Positions 35,782 to 45,700 of a DNA stretch of 64,000 bases are shown piece after piece. The position numbers and the translations under genes were made by a program. Location: positions 62,001 to 126,000 of the forward strand of contig DDIU01000036.1 of NCBI GenBank assembly GCA_002338655.1, read 5' to 3'. Under the pieces are notes generated by a model that did no database searches, had not been told where the DNA came from, and was given only the letters and a program-made list of their open reading frames with translations. How positions within the stretch are numbered: position 1 is the first letter of the stretch; every line of letters starts with the position of its first letter. The DNA is from Flammeovirgaceae bacterium UBA1842 (GTDB lineage Bacteria > Bacteroidota > Bacteroidia > Cytophagales > Cyclobacteriaceae).

Positions 35782-37338
35782 ATGTCATTTAAGAATATTT
35801 CAAATTTAAAAAGCGATATACCAGCAGGGTTAGTCGTTTTTCTTATCGCCCTACCTTTGTGTTTGGGCATTGCCCTTGCCTCTGGGGCACCATTATTTTC
35901 CGGACTTATTACTGGGATAGTCGGGGGTATAGTAGTAGGTTCATTAAGTGGTTCCTCACTAAGTGTAAGTGGTCCAGCAGCAGGTCTCACTGTCATTGTG
36001 TTGGGGGCTATCGCCAGCTTGGGTTCTTTCGAAGCTTTTTTATTAGCTGTAGTGATTGCAGGTATATTCCAACTTATTTTAGGGTATGTACGGGCCGGAA
36101 TCGTAAGTCATTATTTCCCATCTTCAGTAATCAAAGGAATGCTATCCGCCATTGGTATCATTCTGATCCTTAAGCAGATACCACATGCTTTTGGCAACGA
36201 TATCGATTTTGAAGGAAACATGGATTTTTTACAGTCTGATGGAAATAATACTTTCTCAGGTATTGTCAATGCGCTGGATTTTATTGAACCTGGGGCATTG
36301 CTTATTTTTCTGGTGTCTATAACTATCATTCTTATTTGGGAACGAACACCTTTAAAAAATAAGGCTTTTTCTAAACTAGTTCCTGCCGGTCTGGTTGTGG
36401 TGGTGTTAGGAGTACTTCTAAATCAGGCTTACTTAAGCTTATCACCTAATATGTTTCTAAGTGGCAATCATGTAGTATCCATTGGTAACGGGTCAGGTAT
36501 TGCCAATTTTTTCAGTCAGTTCAGGTTCCCAGATTTTTCACAGATCGCTAACCCAGATATTTATATAGTAGCTATGACAATAGCCGCGGTAGCAAGTATC
36601 GAAACCTTACTTTCGATAGAGGCAATAGATAAAATGGATCCTAAGAAAAGAATAACCTCAACTAACCGTGAATTAAAGGCCCAAGGTGTTGGAAACATTA
36701 TCAGTGGATTGATTGGTGGCCTGCCTATGACTTCTGTAATAGTGAGAAGCTCGGCAAATGTGGATGCGGGGTCAAAATCAAGGATGTCAGGCATTATCCA
36801 TGGTATCTTCTTATTGGTTTCGGTAACTTTTCTAACTCAGATCATAAATTTGATTCCACTGGCATCACTCGCTGCCATTCTTGCACTTGTAGGTTACAAG
36901 TTGGCCCGAGTGTCACTTTTCAAACAAATGTATGCGCTCGGTTGGGATCAGTTTATACCATTTCTTGTCACTATCGTTGCCATATTGCTGTCTAATCTCC
37001 TTACCGGAATTGCTATCGGAATGGTTGTATCTGTCTTTTTCATATTAAGAAACAATTACAAGTTTCCTTTTTATTACCATAGTGATGAGTCACATCAAAG
37101 CAAAAAAATTATTATAAAATTATCAGAAGAGGTAACTTTCCTAAACAAAGGTAGTTTGTTGATGGTTTTAAGGGATATCCCTGATAACTCAGAAGTTTTA
37201 ATAGATGGTTCTTTTACACAAAACATTGATCACGATATTAAAGAAGTGATTCAGAATTTTGCCACTTCTGCCAATCATCGGGGCATCAAACTTGAATTAA
37301 AATCTGTTAATACATGGAAAGATCACTCTGTGAGGTAA
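35782..37338 (+). CDS. SulP-family anion transporter
   Basis: A 518-residue SLC26/SulP transporter. Seen: N-terminal DIPAGLVVFLIALPLCLGIA, the SLSVSGPAAGLTVIV segment, about 10-12 membrane helices to residue about 430, then a short cytosolic STAS-like tail (with EVLIDGSFTQNIDHDI). Substrates in the family include sulfate, bicarbonate and other anions. No carbonic anhydrase gene is adjacent, so the ion is open. Followed by the S41 protease gene. Confidence 0.92.
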   Translation: MSFKNISNLKSDIPAGLVVFLIALPLCLGIALASGAPLFSGLITGIVGGIVVGSLSGSSLSVSGPAAGLTVIVLGAIASLGSFEAFLLAVVIAGIFQLILGYVRAGIVSHYFPSSVIKGMLSAIGIILILKQIPHAFGNDIDFEGNMDFLQSDGNNTFSGIVNALDFIEPGALLIFLVSITIILIWERTPLKNKAFSKLVPAGLVVVVLGVLLNQAYLSLSPNMFLSGNHVVSIGNGSGIANFFSQFRFPDFSQIANPDIYIVAMTIAAVASIETLLSIEAIDKMDPKKRITSTNRELKAQGVGNIISGLIGGLPMTSVIVRSSANVDAGSKSRMSGIIHGIFLLVSVTFLTQIINLIPLASLAAILALVGYKLARVSLFKQMYALGWDQFIPFLVTIVAILLSNLLTGIAIGMVVSVFFILRNNYKFPFYYHSDESHQSKKIIIKLSEEVTFLNKGSLLMVLRDIPDNSEVLIDGSFTQNIDHDIKEVIQNFATSANHRGIKLELKSVNTWKDHSVR

Positions 37339-37411
37339 GGAAACTGGGATATCCTTTCAACTAATAATACGTGAGTTGCGTTATACCTTTTGAATTTATA
37401 ATTTGACACCT

Positions 37412-39064
37412 ATGAGAAAAATACATAAAATCTGGATACTTCCCATTTCGATTCTTCTGGTTATAACGTCTTTGTCCTTTACCAATCCAGGAGAACGCTA
37501 CTTCGAGATAGCCAAAAATCTGGATATTTTTGCAACGCTCTTTAAGGAAGTGAATGCGTTATATGTGGATGAGGTTAATCCAAATACGACCATCAAAATA
37601 GGTATTGATGCGATGTTAAATTCACTTGATCCTTATACCAATTATATCCCTGAAGATGATATTGAAGACTTTCGTACCCAAAGTACTGGACAATATGGGG
37701 GTATTGGAGCATTAACCAGTAAAATAGAAGGGAAAATCAAAATTGTTATGGTAATGGAGGGCTACTCTGCCCAAAAAAATGGTCTAAAAATAGGAGATGA
37801 AGTTCTAAAAATTGACGGTATTGATATTACCAACCTTGACAGGGAACAAGCAAGTGATCTTATGAAAGGTCAGGCTAATTCTGATGTGTCCATTACAGTC
37901 AAAAGATTCAATGAACCATACCCCATAACTTTAAATTTCAAACGGGAAAAAGTAAAAATTCACAATGTGCCCTATTTTGGAATGGTGTCCAGTGATATCG
38001 GATATCTCAAATTATCAGAATTCACCATAGATGCAGGCAAAGAAGTACGAAATGCGGTGTCGAAGTTAAAGGCCGAAGGTGCAAAAAAAATCATCCTAGA
38101 TGTTAGGGGCAACCCGGGTGGCCTGCTCATGGAGGCGGTGAATATTACAAACGTATTTTTACCGAAAGGAAAAGAGGTAGTAGCCACCAAAGGAAAAATA
38201 GAAGACAATAACCAATCCTATAAAACTTTAAATCAGCCGGTTGATATAGATATACCACTTGTGGTACTAATCAATAGTGGGAGTGCATCTGCATCAGAGA
38301 TTGTTGCTGGCACTATTCAGGACTATGATCGAGGGGTGGTTATTGGACAAAAATCCTTTGGTAAAGGTTTGGTTCAGATCACTCGTCCATTAACTTACAA
38401 TGCACAGTTAAAGGTGACTACCGCTAAATATTATACCCCAAGTGGACGTTGCATACAGGCGCTGGACTACACACATCGAAATGAAGATGGAAGCGTGGGC
38501 AAAGTACCTGACTCACTAAAAGCGGAGTTTAAAACAGCCCATGGTAGATCTGTTTTTGATGGTGGTGGTATTGATCCTGATATTACGGTAGAAAAAGAGT
38601 CCCTTTCACCTATTGCTTATACATTGTATACCAAGGGATTTATTTTTGATTTCGGTACGGAATACTATTATGGCCACCCCACTATTGCAGATGCTAAAAG
38701 TTTCAAATTAACCGACCAGGAATATGAAAATTTTAAACAATGGCTAAAGGGCAAGGACTACAGCTATTCCACACGGGTGGAAAATAACCTTAAAAACCTA
38801 GAGGATAATGCCAAAAAAGAAAAGTACTATGATGACATTAAAACCCATCTAGAAGAGTTAGAGGGTACATTAAAGCTGAGTAAAGCCAATGATCTTGACG
38901 ATTTCAAATCACAAATAAAAGCACTGCTTGAAGAGGATATTACTTCGCGCTATTATTTGGAAAGAGGCTCTATTGAATCTTCTTTTGACGCTGATGATGA
39001 TATTATTGAGGCAATGAAAATCTTGAACGACAAAGAAAAATACAAAAAAATACTAAAGCTTTAA
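37412..39064 (+). CDS. S41-family C-terminal processing protease
   Basis: A 550-residue protease from the ATG at 37412 (MRKIHKIWILPISILLV is a signal anchor; the TTG at 37403 is less likely). Seen: a helical N-terminal part, a PDZ domain around residues 85-165 (GGIGALTSKIEGK, KIGDEVLKIDG), and the protease core with catalytic Ser in SGSASASEIVAG and Lys in GQKSFGKGLVQ. It cuts C-termini of envelope proteins in the periplasm. A coiled C-terminal extension is typical of Bacteroidota forms. Confidence 0.93.
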   Translation: MRKIHKIWILPISILLVITSLSFTNPGERYFEIAKNLDIFATLFKEVNALYVDEVNPNTTIKIGIDAMLNSLDPYTNYIPEDDIEDFRTQSTGQYGGIGALTSKIEGKIKIVMVMEGYSAQKNGLKIGDEVLKIDGIDITNLDREQASDLMKGQANSDVSITVKRFNEPYPITLNFKREKVKIHNVPYFGMVSSDIGYLKLSEFTIDAGKEVRNAVSKLKAEGAKKIILDVRGNPGGLLMEAVNITNVFLPKGKEVVATKGKIEDNNQSYKTLNQPVDIDIPLVVLINSGSASASEIVAGTIQDYDRGVVIGQKSFGKGLVQITRPLTYNAQLKVTTAKYYTPSGRCIQALDYTHRNEDGSVGKVPDSLKAEFKTAHGRSVFDGGGIDPDITVEKESLSPIAYTLYTKGFIFDFGTEYYYGHPTIADAKSFKLTDQEYENFKQWLKGKDYSYSTRVENNLKNLEDNAKKEKYYDDIKTHLEELEGTLKLSKANDLDDFKSQIKALLEEDITSRYYLERGSIESSFDADDDIIEAMKILNDKEKYKKILKL

Positions 39065-39142
39065 TTCCGAGACTTCATTAAAGTTGATGTTTAATGGGGT
39101 CATAGAAAAATACAGCTATTGATACCATTTCTTTTTTATCCA

Positions 39143-39182
39143 AAAAGTCCATTATCAGGAACGACCCCGATAATGGACTTTT
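39143..39182. terminator. Bidirectional terminator between S41 protease and glnN
   Basis: A perfect 14-bp inverted repeat (AAAAGTCCATTATC, 39143-39156, and complement, 39169-39182) with A-run before and T-run after, between two convergent genes; it serves both strands. Confidence 0.88.
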
Positions 39183-39213
39183 AAAATCATGAAAAAGAAT
39201 GGCTTAAATTCCC

Positions 39214-41367
39214 TTAAAAGAGCATTTCCCTATATTTCACTAGAGGCCAATCTTCATTGTCGACTATCAACTCCAGTTTGTCAACGGCATAACGGATTTT
39301 GTCAAAATATTTGATTTTCACATCATCACAATAGGCCAGTGCTTTCTTCCTATTATCAACTATCTTATTGATCCGTTTTCTTTCTTCGGTCATATTTTCA
39401 ACTTCACGCTGAATGGTTTCGATGTAATCTGACATTGAGTCGATCATCTTCAGTACCTGCGTATTTTTTATACCCAGACCGTTCAGTCCGTTAGCATTTT
39501 TTATCAACTTATTTTGATAAGCTATAGCGGTAGGCACAATATGATTCAGTGCCAGATCACCCATTACCCTAGACTCAATCTGTATTTTCTTAATATAATT
39601 TTCCCACCTTATTTCGTTACGGGCTTCAATTTCCGTTTCATTAAGTACACCATGCTTAATGAATATACTTTTGGCCTTTTCAGTAAGGTATGCATCTATT
39701 GCCCTAGGTGTATCCTTTATATTGGATAAGCCTCTTTTCTTTGCTTCCTTCAACCATTCTTCAGAATATCCATCACCTTCAAATCTAATGGCATTTGACT
39801 CCTTAATGTACTTACGCAACACATTTACTATTGCCAAACGCTTATCCGTTCCCTTATTGATATCCTTTTCTACAGCATTGTAAAACTGAGTGAGTTGCTC
39901 AGCTACAATTAGGTTAAGGACTGCCATCGGTGTTCCAGGATTATCGGTGCTACCTACAGCCCTGAACTCAAATTTATTTCCGGTAAAAGCAAATGGAGAG
40001 GTTCTATTTCTATCTGTATTATCAAGTATAATTGGTGGAATTTTGTCGATCCCCAACTTCATATACATATTGTCGCCTTTTTCGACTTTTACGTTTCCAT
40101 TTTTCTCCAATTCGTCAAGCACGTTCGTTAGCTGTGAGCCCAAGAATACCGACATGATCGCTGGAGGTGCCTCATTGGCTCCAAGTCGATGGTCATTACC
40201 GGCTGACGCAATACTGGCTCGTAATAAATCAGCATACTCATGAACCGCTTTCACAGTGGTAATTAAAAAGATTAAGAACAGTAGATTTTCCCTTGCACTG
40301 CTACTGGGCTGAAATAAGTTTACACCTGTATTGGTAATTAATGACCAGTTATTGTGCTTTCCAGAGCCATTTAACTTTGCAAATGGTTTTTCGTGGAACA
40401 ACACCTTCAGCCTGTGACGTTCAGCTACTTTGGACATCACATCCATTAACAATAAGTTGTGATCGGTAGCAATATTGATGTCTTCAAATAATGGAGCCAC
40501 CTCATATTGGCTGGGGGCAACTTCATTATGCCTGGTACTGACCGGAATACCTAGTTTCAAAGCTTCAATTTCAAAATCCTTCATGAAATTGTAAATCCTG
40601 GGAGGTATCGATCCAAAATAATGATCATCCAACTGCTGACCTCTAGCAGGGTTATGTCCAAACAAGGTTCTTCCCGCCATTACCAAATCAGGTCGGCTAG
40701 AGTAGAGTGCTTTGTCTATCACAAAATATTCTTGTTCACAACCTAACGAAGCCCTTACGCGTGTTATTTTCTTGTCAAAAAGTTGACAAACTTTAGTGGC
40801 AGCAATGTCAATAACTTCAACGGCTTTTAGCAAAGGAGCTTTATTGTCAAGTGCTTCACCAGTATAGGATACAAAAACAGTAGGGATACATAGGGTAACC
40901 CCATAAATAAACATGGGGGAACTTGGATCCCATGCGGTATATCCACGAGCTTCAAAAGTACTTCTGATCCCACCATTGGGAAATGACGATGCATCTGGTT
41001 CTTGTTGAACCAATGTAGTGCCTTTAAACCTCTCTATACCTGATTGGGCATCGAAAAAAGTATCATGTTTTTCAGCCGTAGCACCATTAAGTGGTTGAAA
41101 CCAATGGGTATAATGGGTAGCACCTTTACTTATGGCCCATAATTTAGCAGCAGAGGCCACTGCATTGGCAGTTTCTGAATCTATTTTCTGTCCATCATCT
41201 ATGGCAATTTTTACTTTTTTAAAAACATCAGATGCCAAAAGTTTTTCCATTTGGTCAATGCCAAAAACATCAGCAGCAAAAAATTCTGATATTTTTCCAT
41301 TTTCTTCAACTTGAATTTTGGGTCGATTGTTAGCTAAGTCAAGTGCTTTGAAACGCAGGTGTGCCAT
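39214..41367 (-). CDS. glnN: Glutamine synthetase type III (GlnN)
   Basis: A 717-residue GSIII, the long dodecameric form found in Bacteroidota and cyanobacteria; makes glutamine from glutamate, ammonia and ATP. Seen: WFQPLNGATAEKHD, the FIYGVTLCIPTVFVSY segment typical of GSIII, RHNEVAPSQYEVAP with metal ligands, LFHEKPFAKLNGSGKHNNWS (ATP/glutamate site), and SAGNDHRLGANEAPP. Single gene with a strong promoter and a shared terminator. Confidence 0.97.
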   Translation of the reverse strand: MAHLRFKALDLANNRPKIQVEENGKISEFFAADVFGIDQMEKLLASDVFKKVKIAIDDGQKIDSETANAVASAAKLWAISKGATHYTHWFQPLNGATAEKHDTFFDAQSGIERFKGTTLVQQEPDASSFPNGGIRSTFEARGYTAWDPSSPMFIYGVTLCIPTVFVSYTGEALDNKAPLLKAVEVIDIAATKVCQLFDKKITRVRASLGCEQEYFVIDKALYSSRPDLVMAGRTLFGHNPARGQQLDDHYFGSIPPRIYNFMKDFEIEALKLGIPVSTRHNEVAPSQYEVAPLFEDINIATDHNLLLMDVMSKVAERHRLKVLFHEKPFAKLNGSGKHNNWSLITNTGVNLFQPSSSARENLLFLIFLITTVKAVHEYADLLRASIASAGNDHRLGANEAPPAIMSVFLGSQLTNVLDELEKNGNVKVEKGDNMYMKLGIDKIPPIILDNTDRNRTSPFAFTGNKFEFRAVGSTDNPGTPMAVLNLIVAEQLTQFYNAVEKDINKGTDKRLAIVNVLRKYIKESNAIRFEGDGYSEEWLKEAKKRGLSNIKDTPRAIDAYLTEKAKSIFIKHGVLNETEIEARNEIRWENYIKKIQIESRVMGDLALNHIVPTAIAYQNKLIKNANGLNGLGIKNTQVLKMIDSMSDYIETIQREVENMTEERKRINKIVDNRKKALAYCDDVKIKYFDKIRYAVDKLELIVDNEDWPLVKYREMLF

Positions 41368-41406
41368 AAAATGTGAGATGTGGTTCGTTTTTTAACTATG
41401 TTTGCG

Positions 41407-41434
41407 CAAATATAATATAATTTTTATTTCACAA
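41407..41434 (-). promoter_or_regulatory. Promoter of glnN
   Basis: On the minus strand TATATTTG (41414-41407) is a consensus -7 box, with TTG at 41434-41432, 17 bp upstream. It lies about 40 bp before the glnN ATG. Confidence 0.65.
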
Positions 41435-41874
41435 GGTGTTTTTATACCCATGTTACTTAATTTAATATAATTTTTTTCTAAATGTAGCTAAATAATAGCT
41501 ATTAAATGGTTCAAGGGCAAATTTGATGAATGATTCACTAGAAATATACTATGGCTGTCAATAATTGTTCCTATTGAGTGGCAATAACAACCCAGATGCC
41601 CATCATTCGTTCATTTAAAGTATTAAACGTTTATTTTTGCACCCTCACCTTTACTTTTTTGCAAGTTTGATTTAAAAATCAGATTAAAAATCACACCCAT
41701 CGAATAATTTTTTAACATTTTTTTATTTTTTTTCAGACTTATTTTCATATAAGGCAATCAATAACATTGATTCTAAATCTTATATTATAAGTGTAGAATG
41801 TAATTATTTAAACAATATGTAATTATTGTACTTAATCAAGAAGTAGCCGAATTCAAGCCCCATAATAAAAATAA
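41435..41874. other. Long AT-rich gene-free stretch upstream of peptide operon
   Basis: About 440 bp between the glnN promoter and the peptide promoter carry no credible gene. Seen: long T and A runs and a direct repeat ATGTAATTATT (41798-41808 and 41817-41827), 49 bp before the peptide -33 box. The repeat could be a regulator site. Such a long leader is unusual among the compact intergenic gaps here. Confidence 0.5.
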
Positions 41875-41906
41875 TTTGGATATTAGGTATGCCTACTATA
41901 TCTTCG
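41875..41906 (+). promoter_or_regulatory. Promoter of the Cys-Gly peptide operon
   Basis: TTTGG (41875-41879) and TATCTTCG (41899-41906, one base off TAnnTTTG), 19 bp apart. The start codon lies 38 bp downstream, preceded by an A-rich stretch. Confidence 0.6.
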
Positions 41907-41944
41907 CAGCGAATTTAATTTTTAACCAAAAAACCAACACAATC

Positions 41945-42085
41945 ATGACTACTGAAAACAAAAGATCAACCAAGAAAGATCAAAACAAAAATGCTTTAAT
42001 CAATACTTTATACTCTAAGTATTCAAATAATGATAAAAATTTAAGCCCTGCTTGCATGACTTGCGAAGCTGGTGGTGGGTTATAA
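41945..42085 (+). CDS. 46-residue peptide with C-terminal Cys-X-X-Cys and Gly tail
   Basis: Chosen start is the ATG at 41945; an upstream in-frame start lies inside the promoter. The product has a very basic, Asn/Lys-rich leader-like part (residues 1-16), a helix-like NALINTLYSKY middle, and a compact core LSPACMTCEAGGGL with two Cys at 37 and 40. The layout of charged leader, helix and small Cys/Gly core resembles a ribosomally made, modified peptide (RiPP) precursor or a metal-binding peptide. No signal peptide. Has its own promoter and precedes the GRDP-like gene by 83 bp. No family is recognised, so the function is open. Confidence 0.65.
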   Translation: MTTENKRSTKKDQNKNALINTLYSKYSNNDKNLSPACMTCEAGGGL

Positions 42086-42111
42086 AATACTTATTTATTA
42101 GGCTTACTAAT

Positions 42112-42119
42112 TAGATTTG
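42112..42119 (+). promoter_or_regulatory. Possible second promoter before GRDP-like gene
   Basis: TAGATTTG matches the -7 consensus, 49 bp before the GRDP-like ATG. No clear -33 box, so it may only be chance in AT-rich sequence. Confidence 0.35.
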
Positions 42120-42168
42120 TATTTAAATAATTACAATAAATTATTTATCACTATTTCAATATTACGAT

Positions 42169-42663
42169 ATGTCACAATTGGCTGAGGCACTTGATAGCGT
42201 AGATGTACTTGAGTGCGAAAATGAAGAAAATATTATCTTAGGCTTTATGGATCGCTATGACGTATCCCATGAAGAAGCCAAAGATATTTTCGAGGAGACC
42301 AAAAAATGGTTGTACCTAGCATCACAAAGTGAAGAAGAGAGTGTATTTATTGATCAGCCCTTGCTCATCATCGATGAAATGTGGCACACCTTCATTCTTC
42401 ATACCAAGCAATACTATAATTTTTGCCTGCGTAACTTCAAAAAGATAATCCATCATTTGCCAACATTGCCTCAAGAAAAAGAGGCCTATCAATTGGCATA
42501 TGAAACTAATCCATCTCTAATGATGCGAGAACATGAAAACAAGATGAAAAAACAATTCAGCTTGATTTATGATCATTTGGGTGCAGAAACACTGTTGAAA
42601 TGGTACGATACCATTCCACAAAAATATACTCCGGATTATATTAAATCCATCAAGAAAGCTTAA
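42169..42663 (+). CDS. GRDP-like (glycine-rich-domain-protein-like) small protein
   Basis: A 164-residue soluble acidic protein. The middle holds LIIDEMWHTFILHTKQYYNF, then CLRNFKKIIHHLP: the Trp-His, Cys and His-His spacing is that of the GRDP-like/DUF1399 domain known from plant glycine-rich proteins (DExWHxHxLxTxxY...C...xxHHxP). The conserved His and Cys could bind a metal. No catalytic function is established for the family. It follows the Cys-Gly peptide gene and ends in a strong terminator, so the two form a unit; it could modify, carry or chaperone the peptide. The domain call rests on motif memory, not a search. Confidence 0.65.
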   Translation: MSQLAEALDSVDVLECENEENIILGFMDRYDVSHEEAKDIFEETKKWLYLASQSEEESVFIDQPLLIIDEMWHTFILHTKQYYNFCLRNFKKIIHHLPTLPQEKEAYQLAYETNPSLMMREHENKMKKQFSLIYDHLGAETLLKWYDTIPQKYTPDYIKSIKKA

Positions 42664-42684
42664 TCATTTTTTTTCCTCATGGAT

Positions 42685-42723
42685 AACCCTGATTGTATAT
42701 ATGTATATAATCAGGGTTTTTCA
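42685..42723 (+). terminator. Terminator of peptide/GRDP-like operon
   Basis: A 10-bp stem AACCCTGATT / AATCAGGGTT, extended by AT pairs in the loop, followed by TTTTCATTT. Ends the two-gene unit 20 bp after its last stop. Confidence 0.9.
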
Positions 42724-42795
42724 TTTCGCCATTAATTTTTTTATTGCAGCCTTAAACTTAATTTCGTCATTCAAATTGTTTGATTGATTGAATTG

Positions 42796-45700
42796 ATGTC
42801 TAGAGTCCTTAATACTATTTGCTTTCTCTTTATATCTTTTTGTGTATTGGCGCAAGAAAATTGGGGTGGGCAGTATTTTATTAAAAATTATACCAGTAAA
42901 GAGTATAATGCTTCCTTTTCAAATTGGAGGGTCATTCAATCGCAAGCAGGTACATTATTTTTTGGCAACTTAGAAGGACTTCTCACCTTTGACGGCAATA
43001 GATGGAGTAAACCTCTAGATTTATTTATTTCAGCTATTTCAGAAAATACTAAGGGTCAATTATATATTGGAACGAAAGGTGATTTTGGGTATTTAGAAAC
43101 CAATGAATTTGGTGAAATAAATTTTACATCATTAAAACCATGGTTGAAAAACAATATTGAATTAACCTCTGTAATTTGGACTATAGTTCCCACAGAAGAA
43201 GGAGTATATTTTTTTTGTAAACAAGGTATTTTTTACTGGAATGGTCAGTCCATTAAGGTTTGGCCTACAGAATACCGAACTAAAATACTTTTTCAGGACT
43301 ATCTGTATTCCATAAAACCTAAAGTTGGATTGGTAAGATTAACCAATAATTCAGATGAGCAAATTAAAGGAACAGAAGAACTAGCTAATGATAATTTATC
43401 TTTTTTACAACGAACAGAAGACATGATGATAATTGGCACTAGACAAAATGGTTTTCATAAACTAAGTAAGTCTGGTCAATTAGCCATAGTAGATGGTAAT
43501 GCACAGGATTTTCTGGTTCAAAATGATTTTTTTGATTGTATAGTCAATCCCAACAATAAGTATCAGGCTTATATTGCTGGTACATTGAAAGGTGGTGTTG
43601 GCCTAATTGATAAAAACTTCAATTTGACAGAAGTTATTGATACTAAACGCGGCATACAAAGTAATATTATTAAAGGATTAACTCTAGACACAAATGACAA
43701 CCTTTGGTGTGCAATGCAGGAAGGCATTTCTTTTGTTGAGCTCTCTTCCCCTTGGAAATCATGGGAAAATTCAAAAATTGAAGGAACTCCTTGGTGTATA
43801 AAAAGAGTAAATTCAATTCTTTATGTTGGTACAACAAGGGGTCTCTATTATTTTGATGTAGATAGGTTTAGAAAGGTTAACGGGATTAATTCCAAAGTTT
43901 GGTCCTTAAGTACTATTACAAAAGGAAATACCAAAGATTTAATGGTTGCTACTGAGTATGGTCTGTTTAATGTTTCTAAAAATAAGGTCACTCTACTAAA
44001 TTCAGATGTAATCAATCATATAATTACACCAAGTTATTTAGACGGATCAGTTGTAGTATCCAGATCAGCTGGTTCGATAAGTCTATTATATCATGAAGGA
44101 AATAGATATCGTGAGAAATTAATAATTCAGTTAGATAGTAAAGATCAAATCATAAGTAATTCTGAAGAAGATAATTTGGGTAACATATGGCTTGGAGCTA
44201 ACAATAAAGGGGTTTATAAATTAAGCAAAATAAACGAAAATAGTCCACAATCAAAATTATACACCTCATTGGAAGGATTATTTGGAAACCTTGAGCCTTC
44301 CATTATATCCATCAAAGACCATTTAATGGTAGGTACTGAATCCGGTTTATTCAAATATGACCAACTGACTGATCGATTTTCACAGTTCAATAATATTTCA
44401 GACAATATAAACCGAATGGCCGTTTTAAATGATTCAACTATTTATGCTAGTATTAGATTAAATAATGGTCAATATCGAATTGTCAAATATATTCTAAACA
44501 AAGATGGATCTACTATTAAAATTGTCAAACCATACTCCAGATTAGAGACAAGTGCAGTTTTATTTATATATCCCGACATCAATGGCATTACTTGGTTCGC
44601 CACCTCTGATGGGCTCTTTAGTTTCGATGAGAATGTAAAAAAAGATTATGAAGTCCCTTACAATACCTTGATCCGAAAGGTGACTAATCTGGATTCATTA
44701 GTATTTGCTGGCTCCTATTCAGAAATTCAAGACAATTCCAATATCCCATCTTTTGTTCTTGATCAGCCCAAATCCTATGAGCCCACTTTCGATTATAATA
44801 GAAACTCCATTCGATTTGAATATGCGGCCACCAGTTATGAGCTGCCCGAAAAGAATATGTATAGTTATTATTTAGAAGGCAATGATAAAAACTGGTCTGC
44901 CTGGAGTACGGAAAACGTCAAAGAATATAATAATCTAAGTGCAGGTGCCTACACTTTTCAGGTAAAATCCAAAAACATCTATGACAATGAAGGGCGAACG
45001 GCCACTTATCGTTTTTATATCTTGGCCCCTTGGTATCAAACCACATGGGCTTATGGGTTATTTACTGTATTAGGTGTTCTTACTATTTGGTTTATTGCCC
45101 TTGCCTATTCTTATCGGGTGCGTCAGCAGCGAAAAAGGTTGAAATTGATAGTCGCTGATAGAACTTTTGAGGTGCTGTCGCAGAAAAAAGAAATTGAAAA
45201 GCAAAACTTACTTCTTAAAGATCAGAACGAAGAGATTACGCTACAGCGCGACAATATCAATGTGAAGAATCAGGAGTTACAAATGTCACAGGAAGAAATC
45301 CTGTCAATTAATGAGAAACTCCATGAGCTTAATGCCCTGCTCGAAAAGAAAGTGGAACAACGTACCTCAAAAATAAAAACCACACTTAAACAACTTCAGA
45401 AAACAAACTCTGAACTTGACACCTTCATATACCGTGCGTCACATGACTTAAAAGGCCCCATAAGCCGAATCCATGGCCTTACCTCATTGGCAAAACTTGA
45501 ATCGACAAGCCCCAATGACCTGAAATATTATGAACTGATTGAACTGGTGGCCAAAGACATGCAAAAACTGCTTTCCAAATTGACACTGGTACATGAAGTC
45601 ATCAATCATCATATTGATTTACAGCCCATTGATTTGCCCACAGTGATATCTGGGGTTCGTGATAGCATCAAATTTCTTGATACCACTGCAGAAAACACCA

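Noticed and set aside
41876..41944. Longer version of the Cys-Gly peptide with a 23-residue N-terminal extension
   Set aside because: It would start inside the predicted promoter; the ATG at 41945 follows an A-rich leader and gives a leader-like N-terminus.
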